Source: an uncultured Clostridia bacterium
Lineage (GTDB): Bacteria; Bacillota; Clostridia; Christensenellales; UBA1750
DNA length: 64,000 nucleotides
Reading direction: 5' to 3'
NCBI GenBank assembly: GCA_904393115.1
Contig: CAJFMX010000010.1
Coordinates: forward strand, 1-64,000
Made by a program: the position numbers and the translations under genes. The notes under the pieces are model-generated. The model did no database searches and had not been told where the DNA came from. It worked only from the letters and a program-made list of their open reading frames with translations. The first letter of the stretch is position 1. Every line of letters begins with the position of its first letter. This document shows, in pieces, positions 34,138 to 43,458 of the stretch.

Positions 34138-36849
34138 ATGGAACGACAACAGACAGGTTGGAGCCCCCTCGCGCGGAAGATGGCGGGAAAGTCGGACCCG
34201 GAGCAGAGCGGGTATTGGCTCCCGCTCTGGATGCACGCGCTGGACACGGCCGGCGTGTTCCAGCGCCTCGTCCAGAACTGGATCCCGCAGAGCGTGCGCG
34301 AGGAGATCGACCTCTCGGAGGAGGAACTTGTACAAGTTGCGCGCTATTTAGGTGTGATTCATGACGTTGGCAAATCGATTTTGGCATTCCAAGCGCACAT
34401 CTTGCGCGGCCTGCCCGAGGCGCGGGAGCGGCTGTGCGCGGCGCTGCCCCTGACGGAGTCCTTCCTCCATGCGGGCAAATCCCCCCATGCGCGGGCCAGC
34501 GAGGCGATCCTGCTCGCGCTCGGATGCCGGGAGGGCGTGGCCGCCGTCGCGGGCGCGCATCATGGAAAGCCCCAGGAATCCACGATCGGTGACAAAATCG
34601 AGGACCAGCTGGAAATCTACAGATGGAATTATTATGGGGAAGGGCAGAAGGCGCAGTGGCAGGGCGTCTGGGAGGAATTCCATGCGAGGGCCTTGGCGGA
34701 GAGCGGCCTGGCCTCTGCGGCGGAGCTCCAGACCCTGACGGCGCCGCAGGAGGTGCTGCTGACGGGGCTGCTGATCATGGCGGACTGGATCGCGAGCAAC
34801 GTGGCCTTCTTTCCCCTGATCCCGGAGTCCGACCTTGGCGAGGAGGATGCGTATCCGGAGCGCGTGGACCGGGCGTGGCGGGCGCTCGGGCTCACATCCC
34901 CCTGGGAGAGCGCCTGCGCGGGGATGGAGGACTCGGTCTTCCGGGCGCGGTTCGGGTTTGCGCCCAACGCCGTCCAGCGCGCGGTGATCGACTGCGCCCG
35001 CGAGGTCTCGGCGGCGGGGATCTGGATTCTGGAGGCGCAGATGGGCGTGGGAAAGACCGAGGCGGCGCTCGCGGCCGCGGAGATCCTCGCGGAGCGCTTC
35101 CAGGCCGGGGGCCTCTTCTTCGGCCTGCCCACGCAGGCCACGGCCAACGGCCTGTTCGACCGCCTGCTGGCGTGGGGAAGCGCCCAATCCCAGGACATGG
35201 CCCACTCCATCCGCCTGGCGCACGGCGCGGCGTCGCTCAACGAGGCGTATGCCCAGTTCCTTGCCGGGCGGGCGATCACGCAGGAGGAGGACCCGGAGGA
35301 GGGGCTCTGGGTGCACCGCTGGTTCCAGGGCAGCAAGCAGGCGCTCCTGGCCGACTTCGTCGTGGGGACGGTGGACCAGCTGCTGATGGCCGCGCTGCGG
35401 CAGAAGCACGTCATGCTCCGGCACCTGGGGCTCGCGGGAAAGGTCGTGATCGTGGACGAGTGCCACGCCTACGACGCGTACATGAACGGCTATCTCGACC
35501 GCGCGCTGGAGTGGCTGGGCCGCTACCGCGTGCCGGTGATCCTCCTTTCGGCCACGCTCCCGGCCCGGCGGCGGGAGCAGCTGATCCGGGCCTACCTGGG
35601 AAAGCGCGCGCAGTCGGGCGCGTGGAGCCGGAGCCGGGGCTATCCGCTGCTGACGTGGACGGACGGCGACCAGGTGTTTCAGAAGACCATCCCCCAGGGC
35701 GAGCGGGAACGGCGCGTCGCCTTCCTGCGCGTAAACGAGAGCGGGCTCCCGAAGCTCTTGCAGGAGAAGCTGCAGGGCGGCGGCTGCGCGGGCGTGATCG
35801 TCAACACGGTCCGGAAGGCGCAGCGGGTCGCCGCGTTCCTGCGCAGGACGATGCCGGGGTTCCAGGTCCAGCTGATCCATGCGCAGTTCCTGATGCCGGA
35901 TCGCGCGGAAAAGGAGGCGGAGCTGCGCAGAAACCTGGGCAAGAATTCCACGGCGGCACAGCGCGACCGGCGAATCCTCGTGGGCACGCAGGTCCTGGAG
36001 CAGTCCCTGGACATCGACTTCGACCTCCTGGTGACCGACCTTTGCCCCATGGACCTGCTCCTGCAGCGCATCGGCCGCCTGCAGCGCCACCTGCGCCAGG
36101 ACCGGCCCGCGGGCCTGGAAACGGCCGTCTGCGCGGTGCTGGACGAGGAGGACGGCGCGTACGACCCGGGAAGCCTCGCGATCTACGGGGAGTGGCTGCT
36201 CTGGCGCACGCGGGAGCTGCTTCCGGAGCAGATCCTCCTGCCGGCGGACATCCCCAGGCTCGTGCAGGACGTCTATGGCTGGGCGGAGGGCGACTGCCTG
36301 CCGGAGGGCGCCGCGCAGGAGGCGGCGCGGGAGGCCTACGAGATCGCGCAGGACAAGCGAAAAAAGGGCGCCGAGAATTACGCGGTCTCCAAACCCTGGA
36401 AGAGGGAGCGGGACTACCACAACTGGCTGACCACCAGCGCGGCGCTGTCGGACGCGGCGGCCCGGGCCGCCGTGCGCGACGGGGATCCCGCCCTGGACGT
36501 GCTCGTGATGATGTTCGGCGAGGACGGCAGCGTGCGCTTCCTGCCCTGGCAGGAGGGCGGCGCGCAGGTGGCCACGGACCGGCCGCCCTCCTGGGAGGAG
36601 AGCCGGCGCATCGCCCGCCAGCAGCTGCGCCTGCCGGGGTATTTCAGCAAGAGATGGAACCTGGACCGCGCAATCCGGGAGTTGGAGGAGGACAACCGCG
36701 AGCGCCTGGCGGAGTGGCAGCGCGCGCCGCTGCTGAAGGGCGAGCTGGTGCTGCTCCTGAATGCGTCGCTGGAGGCCGACCTTGCAGGCGCGCACCTTCG
36801 GTACGATCGGGAGGAAGGGCTTGTCTACCAAAGAGGAGGAGACGAATGA
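34138..36849 (+). CDS. cas3: CRISPR-associated helicase-nuclease Cas3 (type I-E)
   Basis: 903 residues from ATG 34138 (GAAAGGCGG upstream). It is recruited by Cascade and degrades target DNA. An N-terminal HD nuclease has His 33 (WMHALD), His75-Asp76 (GVIHDVGKS), His 111 and His141-His142 (AGAHHGK). The helicase part has Walker A QMGVGKTEAA near 301, the box VIVDECHAYDAY near 440, LLSATLP and the C-terminal motif LLLQRIGRLQRH. The last bases overlap casA. The order HD-helicase in one protein is standard for I-E. Confidence 0.95.
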   Translation: MERQQTGWSPLARKMAGKSDPEQSGYWLPLWMHALDTAGVFQRLVQNWIPQSVREEIDLSEEELVQVARYLGVIHDVGKSILAFQAHILRGLPEARERLCAALPLTESFLHAGKSPHARASEAILLALGCREGVAAVAGAHHGKPQESTIGDKIEDQLEIYRWNYYGEGQKAQWQGVWEEFHARALAESGLASAAELQTLTAPQEVLLTGLLIMADWIASNVAFFPLIPESDLGEEDAYPERVDRAWRALGLTSPWESACAGMEDSVFRARFGFAPNAVQRAVIDCAREVSAAGIWILEAQMGVGKTEAALAAAEILAERFQAGGLFFGLPTQATANGLFDRLLAWGSAQSQDMAHSIRLAHGAASLNEAYAQFLAGRAITQEEDPEEGLWVHRWFQGSKQALLADFVVGTVDQLLMAALRQKHVMLRHLGLAGKVVIVDECHAYDAYMNGYLDRALEWLGRYRVPVILLSATLPARRREQLIRAYLGKRAQSGAWSRSRGYPLLTWTDGDQVFQKTIPQGERERRVAFLRVNESGLPKLLQEKLQGGGCAGVIVNTVRKAQRVAAFLRRTMPGFQVQLIHAQFLMPDRAEKEAELRRNLGKNSTAAQRDRRILVGTQVLEQSLDIDFDLLVTDLCPMDLLLQRIGRLQRHLRQDRPAGLETAVCAVLDEEDGAYDPGSLAIYGEWLLWRTRELLPEQILLPADIPRLVQDVYGWAEGDCLPEGAAQEAAREAYEIAQDKRKKGAENYAVSKPWKRERDYHNWLTTSAALSDAAARAAVRDGDPALDVLVMMFGEDGSVRFLPWQEGGAQVATDRPPSWEESRRIARQQLRLPGYFSKRWNLDRAIRELEEDNRERLAEWQRAPLLKGELVLLLNASLEADLAGAHLRYDREEGLVYQRGGDE

Positions 36850-38501
36850 ACCAGGTCGAGTTTAACCTTTTGGACGAACCTTGGATCCGCGTGCGGGACG
36901 CGGCCTGCAGGGTGCAGGAGGTCTCCCTCGCGGACGCCCTGCTGCGCGCGCAGGAATTCACGGACCTGGCCGGGGAGATGCCCACGCAGGATGCGGCGAT
37001 GCTGCGCCTGCTGCTGGCGGTGCTGCAGAGCGTGTTCTGCCGCGTGGACGCGGCGGGGGAGAGCGCGCCGCTGTGGGACGAGGACGACGCGGACGCGGCG
37101 GTCGAGCGCTGGGAGGAGCTGTGGAGCCTCGGGCGCATTCCGGAGGCGCCGGTGCGCGACTATCTTGCGCGCTGGCACGACCGATTCTGGCTCTTTCACC
37201 CGGAGCGGCCGTTCTACCAGGTGCCGGAGGCGGGCATCGGGACGGAGTACGCGGCGGCCAAGCTGAACGGCGAGATCGCGGAGAGCGGGAACAAGCTGCG
37301 CCTCTTTTCCGCCTACGCCGGCGCGGGGAAGGCGGAGCTGCGCTATGCGCAGGCGGCCCGGTGGCTGCTGTACGTCAACGGCTATGACGACACCTCCGCA
37401 AAGCCGAAGGGCAAGAACCTGCCCTCGCCGGGCGCCGGATGGCTGGGGAAGATCGGCCTGATCTACGCGACCGGGGCGAATCTCTTCGAGACCCTGCTGC
37501 TGAACCTGGTCCTGGCGCGGGAGGACGGCCGCCCCTGGGGCGAGCCGCGCCCCTGCTGGGAGCTGGACGCGCCCCGCAGCCGGGAGCGGACGGAGATCGC
37601 GCCCCCGGACAACCAGGCGGAACTGCTCACGCTGCAATCCCGTCGGCTGCTCTTGCACCGGTCCGGGGACAGGGTGACGGGGTATTCCCTGCTCGGCGGC
37701 GACTTCTTCGGCCGGGAGAACGCGTTTTTCGAGCAGATGACGGTGTGGCGCAGGCGGGCCGAGACCAAGAACGCGCCGGCGGCGTTCCTCCCCAAGCGCC
37801 ACGACCCGGCCAAGCAGTTCTGGCGGGAGTTCCCCAGCGTCTTTGTGAAGCAGAAGGAGGTCCAGGTCCCAGGCATTGTGAGCTGGCTGGGGAAGCTGCA
37901 GGAAGAGGACGAGAGCCTCGGAAAGCGGATGCTCCACTTCCGCATCGTGGGGGTGGAGTACGGGGACAAGGACTTCTTCGTCACGGATGCGTTCCAGGAT
38001 GGGCTCTCCTTCCACGCATCGCTACTGGAGGAGCTGGGCCGGTCGTGGCGCGCGTGGATCACGGAGGAAATCGCCCACTGCGAGCAGCTCGCCCAGGCGG
38101 TCGGCAGCCTGGCCTACGACCTCTCCCTCGCCTCCGGCGACAAGCCAACGCCCGCCGCCAAGACGGCCGCCGCCAAGGCCCAGCGGGCGCGGGAGCAGTT
38201 CTACTTTCAGATCGACCAGCCGTTCCGGCAATGGCTGTACGAGATCGAGCCGGAGTGGGGCAGGGAAAAGACGCAGGAGCACATCGCATCCTGGCGCAGC
38301 CAGGCGCAGAAGATCGCCCGCACCCTGGGCCAGCGCCTGGTGGACCGCGCGGGCGACGCGGCCTTTGTGGGGCGCAAGGTCACCGTGGCCGCGGAGCGGG
38401 GCGGAAAAAAGGAGGAGGCAAAGTCGTTCTACTCCGCTTCGCCCAAGTCGTTTTCCTACTTTCAGTACCGCATCCGCACCGAATATAAAGAGAAGCAGTG
38501 A
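36846..38501 (+). CDS. casA: Cascade large subunit CasA/Cse1 (Cas8e)
   Basis: 551 residues. Recognises the PAM and recruits Cas3. The N-terminus FNLLDEPWIRVRD is the family signature; further on come HPERPFYQVPEAG, LIYATGANLFETLLLNLVL and a C-terminal helical bundle. The ATG overlaps the cas3 stop by 4 bases, with AGGAGGAG upstream. Confidence 0.93.
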   Translation: MNQVEFNLLDEPWIRVRDAACRVQEVSLADALLRAQEFTDLAGEMPTQDAAMLRLLLAVLQSVFCRVDAAGESAPLWDEDDADAAVERWEELWSLGRIPEAPVRDYLARWHDRFWLFHPERPFYQVPEAGIGTEYAAAKLNGEIAESGNKLRLFSAYAGAGKAELRYAQAARWLLYVNGYDDTSAKPKGKNLPSPGAGWLGKIGLIYATGANLFETLLLNLVLAREDGRPWGEPRPCWELDAPRSRERTEIAPPDNQAELLTLQSRRLLLHRSGDRVTGYSLLGGDFFGRENAFFEQMTVWRRRAETKNAPAAFLPKRHDPAKQFWREFPSVFVKQKEVQVPGIVSWLGKLQEEDESLGKRMLHFRIVGVEYGDKDFFVTDAFQDGLSFHASLLEELGRSWRAWITEEIAHCEQLAQAVGSLAYDLSLASGDKPTPAAKTAAAKAQRAREQFYFQIDQPFRQWLYEIEPEWGREKTQEHIASWRSQAQKIARTLGQRLVDRAGDAAFVGRKVTVAAERGGKKEEAKSFYSASPKSFSYFQYRIRTEYKEKQ

Positions 38502-38513
38502 GGAGGGAATTCG

Positions 38514-39140
38514 ATGGCGGAAGACAGGATTCAGGATATTCAAGAGTACGTCTCCGAGCGCCTGGACGCCCTTGCGCAGACGGCGGAGCACCCGCAGAAG
38601 GCCATGCTGGCCAAGCTGCGCCGGGGCGTGGGCCGCGCGCCGGGGGACCTGCCGGAGCTGTGGGGATTTTTTCTGGAAGGCCAGCCCGGGGAATGGGAGA
38701 GCCGGGGCGGCCCGCCCTCGAGGGAGGAATGGGCGGTCTACCTGGCGCTGACGCTGTACGCGCTGCACCAGCAGGGGCGCTCGACCCGGGAAGAGGACGG
38801 GAATATGCACAAGAAGGGCGAATCGCTCGGCCGCGCGATCCGGAAGCTGCTGGACCCCGGGGAGGCGCCGGAGGACAGCAGCGTCCTGCGCCGGTTCAAC
38901 GCGCTGGCCACGGCGAACGGCATGCCCGAGCGCGTCCATTACCTGCGCGGCATCGTGCAGCTGCTGCGCGCGAAGGGAATCCCCCTGGACTATGCGCAGC
39001 TGGCGGTGGACCTCTACCTCCTGCAGAGCCCGGAAAGCGCCGCGCATGTCCGCCTGCACTGGGGGGAGAACTTCTACTTTACGCAGCCCGAAGAAAATGC
39101 AAAAGAACCCGACCGCAATGCGCAAGAAAAGGAGAATTGA
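38514..39140 (+). CDS. casB: Cascade small subunit CasB/Cse2
   Basis: 208 residues, mostly helical, positively charged, with AVYLALTLYALHQQG and SVLRRFNALATANGMPER typical of Cse2. It binds the non-target strand and stabilises Cascade. GAGGAGGGAA precedes the ATG. Its place between casA and casC is the standard I-E order. Confidence 0.92.
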   Translation: MAEDRIQDIQEYVSERLDALAQTAEHPQKAMLAKLRRGVGRAPGDLPELWGFFLEGQPGEWESRGGPPSREEWAVYLALTLYALHQQGRSTREEDGNMHKKGESLGRAIRKLLDPGEAPEDSSVLRRFNALATANGMPERVHYLRGIVQLLRAKGIPLDYAQLAVDLYLLQSPESAAHVRLHWGENFYFTQPEENAKEPDRNAQEKEN

Positions 39141-39141
39141 G

Positions 39142-40212
39142 ATGAGCGACTCGCGTTTCTATCTGGACATCCACATTTTGCAGACCGTTCCGCCCAGCTG
39201 CGTCAACCGCGACGACACCGGAACCCCCAAGACCGCCGTCTACGGCGGCACGACGCGCGCGCGCGTCTCCTCCCAGGCGTGGAAGCGCGCGGTGCGCGAT
39301 CTGTTCCGCGAAGGCCTCCTGCGCTCTGAACAGATCGGAAGCCGCACGAAGAAGATCGTCGCCCTCGTGGCCGGGCAGATCGCCGACCTGGCCCCGGACA
39401 AGGACGCCGTAAAGCTCGCGACCGCCGCCCTGGAGAAGGCGGGGCTGAAGAAGGTCACGGAGGAAAAGGGCACGGACGCGCTCTTTTTCATGAGCCGGGA
39501 GCAGGCCCGCGCGCTGGCCAAGCTGGCCGTGGAGGGCAGCAACGACAAGGCGGCCTACAAGGAAGCGATCAAGGCCGCGCCGTCGGTGGACATGGTGCTC
39601 TTCGGCCGCATGGTGGCCAGCGATCCCTCCCTGAACTACGACGCGGCGGTCCAGGTCGCGCACAGCATCTCCACCCACGCCGTGCAGAACGAATTCGACT
39701 ACTTTGCCGCCGTGGACGACTGCGCGCCGGAGGACAACGCGGGCGCCGGTCACCTGGGCACCGTGGAGTACAACTCCTCCACGCTGTACCGCTATGCCAA
39801 CGTCAACGTGCGGGAGGTGGCGGAGCACCTGGGCAAGGCGGAGACGCCCGGCGTGGTCCGCGCCTTTGCCGAGGGGTTCATCCGCTCGATGCCCGCGGGC
39901 AAGCAAAACCCGTTTGCCAACCGCACCCTTCCGGACGCGGTCTACATCGCCCTGCGCTCCGACCAGCCGGTCAATCTGTGCGGCGCGTTTGAGAAGGCGG
40001 TCCCGGCCTCTCCCGAGGGCTTTGTGGGGCCCTCCAAAGCGCGGCTGGTGCGCTGCGCCCAGGACCTCTACGAGAGCTTTGCGCAGGCGCCCGATTGGGC
40101 CCTGACCATCGGCAGCGGATGGGAAGCGCTCGCGCCCGCCCGGCCCCTGCAGGCGGCGCTGAACGACTTGGAAGGGGAACTTCAGCGGCGGCTCGGAAAT
40201 GGGGTGGAGTGA
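39142..40212 (+). CDS. casC: Cascade backbone subunit CasC (Cas7e)
   Basis: 356 residues. Several copies coat the crRNA. Motifs: DIHILQTVPPSCVNRDD, GGTTRARVSSQAWKRAVR (the crRNA-binding Arg/Ser stretch) and FDYFAAVDD. AAAGGAGAATTGAG precedes the ATG 1 base after the casB stop. Confidence 0.95.
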   Translation: MSDSRFYLDIHILQTVPPSCVNRDDTGTPKTAVYGGTTRARVSSQAWKRAVRDLFREGLLRSEQIGSRTKKIVALVAGQIADLAPDKDAVKLATAALEKAGLKKVTEEKGTDALFFMSREQARALAKLAVEGSNDKAAYKEAIKAAPSVDMVLFGRMVASDPSLNYDAAVQVAHSISTHAVQNEFDYFAAVDDCAPEDNAGAGHLGTVEYNSSTLYRYANVNVREVAEHLGKAETPGVVRAFAEGFIRSMPAGKQNPFANRTLPDAVYIALRSDQPVNLCGAFEKAVPASPEGFVGPSKARLVRCAQDLYESFAQAPDWALTIGSGWEALAPARPLQAALNDLEGELQRRLGNGVE

Positions 40213-40958
40213 TGGCAACGCTCCTGCTGCGCCTGGCGGCGCCGCTCCAGTCCTGGGGCGCAGACTCCAAGTTTGAAGTGCGCAAGACGAACCGCGAGCC
40301 GACCAAGAGCGGCGTCCTCGGGCTGCTGGCCGCGGCCCTGGGGTACAGGCGGGACGAGGACCAGGCCGTGCAGCGGCTCAACGCGCTGCGCTTTGCGGTC
40401 CGCGTGGACCGGGAAGGGGAGCTGCTGGTGGATTTCCACACCGCGGGGAGCCCCTCCCCGGAGGAAGTCCGGCGCGCGCGCAAGGCGGGAAAGGCGCCCG
40501 GCGCGCCGTATGTCTCCCGGCGGTTTTATCTTTCGGACGCGGTGTTCCTGGTGGGGCTGGAGGATGAGGAGGAGGCGTTTCTGCAGGAGCTGCAGACCGC
40601 GCTGACCCATCCCGCGTTCCCGCTCTTCCTGGGGCGCCGGTCCTGCCCGCCGACGCTCCCTCTGTGCCTGGGCATCCGGCAGAAGGACCTCCTGCAGGCG
40701 ATGCGGGAGGAGCCGAGCCTGACGCCGCCCCGCCGGCGGGCGGACGAGCCGCCGCGCGCGCGCCTGGTCTACGACGCGGGGCCGCAGCAGCCGGCCGCGC
40801 TGCCGCGGCGGGACGCGCCGCTCTCCTTCAGCCCGATTCACCGGCAGTACGGCTATCGCCCCGCGTGGGAAGAGGGGGTCCGGCTGCCTGCCCCCGATCC
40901 GAGAAGAGAAACGACCGATCACGATCCATTTGCGGCGCTGGAGAAGGGAGGGGATTGA
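40212..40958 (+). CDS. casD: Cascade subunit CasD (Cas5e)
   Basis: 248 residues. Caps the 5' handle of the crRNA. The N-terminus LLLRLAAPLQSWGADSKF is the Cas5 signature, followed by REPTKSGVLGLLAAALG. The ATG overlaps the casC TGA, with GGGGTGGAG upstream. Confidence 0.94.
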   Translation: MATLLLRLAAPLQSWGADSKFEVRKTNREPTKSGVLGLLAAALGYRRDEDQAVQRLNALRFAVRVDREGELLVDFHTAGSPSPEEVRRARKAGKAPGAPYVSRRFYLSDAVFLVGLEDEEEAFLQELQTALTHPAFPLFLGRRSCPPTLPLCLGIRQKDLLQAMREEPSLTPPRRRADEPPRARLVYDAGPQQPAALPRRDAPLSFSPIHRQYGYRPAWEEGVRLPAPDPRRETTDHDPFAALEKGGD

Positions 40959-40959
40959 C

Positions 40960-41598
40960 GTGTATCTGTCCAGGGTGGAACTGGATGAGGGAAAGATCAA
41001 CACCATGCGGGCGCTCCTCGAGCCGCAGAAGCTGCACGGCGCGATTGAACAGGCGTTTCCGGGCGAGAGACAGCGCCGGCTGTGGCGGCTGGACCGCCTG
41101 AAGGGCAAGCTGTACCTGCTGCTCCTGAGCGAGGAGGAGCCGAACCTCGCGGGCCTCGCCGCGCAGTTCGGCCCGGAAGAGGGCAGGGCCGAGACGCGGG
41201 ACTACGCGCCGCTCCTGCAGCGGATCGCGCCGGGGAGCATATGGCAATTCCGGCTGACGGCCAACCCGACAAAGAGCCGCATGGAGTCTGGGCAGGAGAA
41301 ACGGGGAAAGGTCCAGCCGCACATCACGGTGGAACACCAGAGCAAGTGGCTGCTCGACCGGGCAGAGAAGCACGGGTTCGCCCTCGATCCGGCGGCCTTC
41401 ACGGTCACGGCGTCCGGCTGGCTGCACTTTTCCAAGGACGACAAGAATCGGGTTTCCCTGCTCTCGGCGACGTATGAGGGCGTTTTGCAGGTGACGGACG
41501 CGGACCTCTTCCGGCAGACGCTCACAAGGGGAATCGGCCGGGGCAAGGCGTATGGGCAGGGCCTTCTGACCGTCCTGCCGCGGAGGGACGGGCGATGA
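40960..41598 (+). CDS. casE: crRNA-processing endoribonuclease CasE (Cas6e)
   Basis: 212 residues from GTG 40960, selected because GGGAGGGG lies just upstream and the protein then begins YLSRVELDEGK as in Cas6e. It cuts each repeat at the base of its stem-loop. The catalytic His is probably His 26 (QKLHGAIEQAF). The C-terminal Gly-rich loop is GIGRGKAYGQGLLTV. The repeat hairpin of the array (CCCCGC/GCGGGG) is the expected substrate. Confidence 0.94.
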   Translation: MYLSRVELDEGKINTMRALLEPQKLHGAIEQAFPGERQRRLWRLDRLKGKLYLLLLSEEEPNLAGLAAQFGPEEGRAETRDYAPLLQRIAPGSIWQFRLTANPTKSRMESGQEKRGKVQPHITVEHQSKWLLDRAEKHGFALDPAAFTVTASGWLHFSKDDKNRVSLLSATYEGVLQVTDADLFRQTLTRGIGRGKAYGQGLLTVLPRRDGR

Positions 41599-42545
41599 CG
41601 GAGCTGCCCGGAATGGTGCGGCCGGACCTGCAGGCCCTGCCGCAGATCAAGGACCGGATGACCTTCCTCTACCTCGAGCACTGCACGCTGGGGCGGCAGG
41701 ACGGCGCCATCACCGTCACGGATGAGCGGGGGATTGTGCAGATCCCTGCGGCGGCGATCTCGGTGCTGCTGCTGGGGCCGGGCACGCGCGTCACCCATCG
41801 GGCCATGGAACTCATGGGGGATGCGGGCGTGGGCGCGGTCTGGGTGGGGGAGCACGGCGTGCGCTACTACGCCCATGGCCGCGCCCTGACGGCCCGGACA
41901 AAGCTGCTGCAGAAGCAGGCGGAACTCGTGAGCAACACGCGCAAGCACCTGGCCGTTGTGCGGAAGATGTACCAGCTCCGCTTCCCCGGGGAAGACGTCT
42001 CCCAGCTCACGATGCAGCAGCTGCGCGGCCGGGAGGGGAGCCGGGTCCGCAGCGTGTATCGAAAGATGGCGCAGGAGACCGGCGTGCCCTGGAACGGCCG
42101 GCTGTATCGACCGGAGGACTTCGCCTCCGGGGACTTGGTCAACCAAGCGCTGTCCGCGGGCCATGCCTGTCTCTACGGCCTTGCGCACGCGGTGATCGTC
42201 GCCTTGGGCTGCGCCCCGGGGCTGGGATTCGTGCACATAGGGCAGGAGGGCTCGTTTGTCTACGACGTTGCAGACCTGTACAAGGCGGAGGTGACCATCC
42301 CCATCGCCTTCCGGACGGCAGCGGAGGCGCCGGAGGACCTTCCGGCGGTGGTGCGCCGGCGCGTGCGGGATGCCATGGTCGCACAGCACATCCTCGAACG
42401 CATGGTCCACGACATCCGCTGGCTCCTCCTGCCGGAGGAAGAGGCGGAAGACCAGGAAGAGGCAATCTATCTCTGGGACAACCGGTTGGGCCAGGTGAGA
42501 AACGGCGTAAACTACGCGGAAGCGGAAATGGAGGGCGGAACATGA
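41595..42545 (+). CDS. cas1: Spacer integrase Cas1 (type I-E)
   Basis: 316 residues. Active-site residues are in place: Glu 147 (GREGSRVR), His 214 (GFVHIGQ), Asp 224 and Asp 227 (FVYDVADLYK). It overlaps casE at its start and cas2 at its end. With Cas2 it inserts new spacers at the leader end of the array. Confidence 0.95.
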   Translation: MTELPGMVRPDLQALPQIKDRMTFLYLEHCTLGRQDGAITVTDERGIVQIPAAAISVLLLGPGTRVTHRAMELMGDAGVGAVWVGEHGVRYYAHGRALTARTKLLQKQAELVSNTRKHLAVVRKMYQLRFPGEDVSQLTMQQLRGREGSRVRSVYRKMAQETGVPWNGRLYRPEDFASGDLVNQALSAGHACLYGLAHAVIVALGCAPGLGFVHIGQEGSFVYDVADLYKAEVTIPIAFRTAAEAPEDLPAVVRRRVRDAMVAQHILERMVHDIRWLLLPEEEAEDQEEAIYLWDNRLGQVRNGVNYAEAEMEGGT

Positions 42546-43417
42546 TCGTTCTGGCCATGACAGACTGCCCGCCGCGCCTGAGAGGGGACATATCCAAATG
42601 GCTCTGCGAGATCAATACGGGCGTGTACGTGGGAAACGTCAGCGCGCGCGTGCGGGAAGAGCTGTGGAGCCGTGTCTGCAAGAACCTGAAAAACGGGCGC
42701 GCAACGCTCGTATACAGTTCCAACGGGGAGCAGAAGATGGAATTCCGCGTGCACAACACCAGCTGGACGCCCGTGGACTTTGACGGAATCACGCTGATGC
42801 GCCGGCCGCTGCCGCAGGCTGCGGAACCGGCGGAAGAGTTGAAGCCCGGCTTCAGCAAGGCGGCCAAGCGCCAAATGGCGCAGAGGCGCAGCGCCGCTTC
42901 CCAACAGAAGCGGGACTGCTTTGTGGTGATCGACCTGGAGACGACCGGACTGCATCCGGATCGGGACGAGATCCTGGAATATGGAGCGAAGAGGGTGGTA
43001 AATGGAGAAACGACGGAGACCTTTTCCCGGCTGGTCCGGTGCGGGCGTGCGCTCCCGCAAGAGATCCAAAATCTCACAGGAATCACGGAAGAACTGCTGC
43101 AAGAGCAAGGCGTTCTGCCGGACCAGGCGCTGGAAGAATTCCTGGAGTTCCTTGGGAGAGACAAACTGGTTGGGTACAACATCTCCTTTGACAAAAACTT
43201 TCTGTGGGCCGCGTGCAAGAGGGCCGGGCATCCGCTCCCCTTGAATCCCTGCATGGACCTGATGCAGCTGGCCCGCAGAAAAGTGTACGGCGTCCCCAAC
43301 TACAAGCTGGAGACGCTGGCCAAGCATTTTTCCCTGCCCGCTTCCATTTCCCACAGGGCGCTGGAGGACTGCGAGCAGACCCTTCAGCTGTATCGCAAAC
43401 TCAATGAAACCGAGTAA
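42542..43417 (+). CDS. cas2: Cas2 fused to a DnaQ-like DEDDh 3'-5' exonuclease
   Basis: 291 residues, about three times a normal I-E Cas2. Residues 1-90 are Cas2e (MIVLAMTDCPPRLRGDISKW, INTGVYVGNVSARVREELW). After a linker, residues 126-291 are a DEDDh exonuclease with all five catalytic residues: Asp 131 and Glu 133 (VVIDLETTG), Asp 217 (GYNISFDKNF), His 271 and Asp 276 (HRALED). Such Cas2-DnaQ fusions are known in some I-E systems, for example in Streptococcus thermophilus, where the exonuclease helps trim prespacers. The gene ends 41 bases before the array. Confidence 0.93.
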   Translation: MIVLAMTDCPPRLRGDISKWLCEINTGVYVGNVSARVREELWSRVCKNLKNGRATLVYSSNGEQKMEFRVHNTSWTPVDFDGITLMRRPLPQAAEPAEELKPGFSKAAKRQMAQRRSAASQQKRDCFVVIDLETTGLHPDRDEILEYGAKRVVNGETTETFSRLVRCGRALPQEIQNLTGITEELLQEQGVLPDQALEEFLEFLGRDKLVGYNISFDKNFLWAACKRAGHPLPLNPCMDLMQLARRKVYGVPNYKLETLAKHFSLPASISHRALEDCEQTLQLYRKLNETE

Positions 43418-43458
43418 CATGGGATGGCAAAATGGCGGAATTATGGGATTTTCTTAGT
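43418..43458 (+). promoter_or_regulatory. Very short leader between cas2 and the array
   Basis: Only 41 bases, moderately AT-rich (TTATGGGATTTTCTTAG at its end). Type I-E leaders are usually longer, so the promoter for the array may lie in the 3' end of the cas2 fusion gene. Confidence 0.5.
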
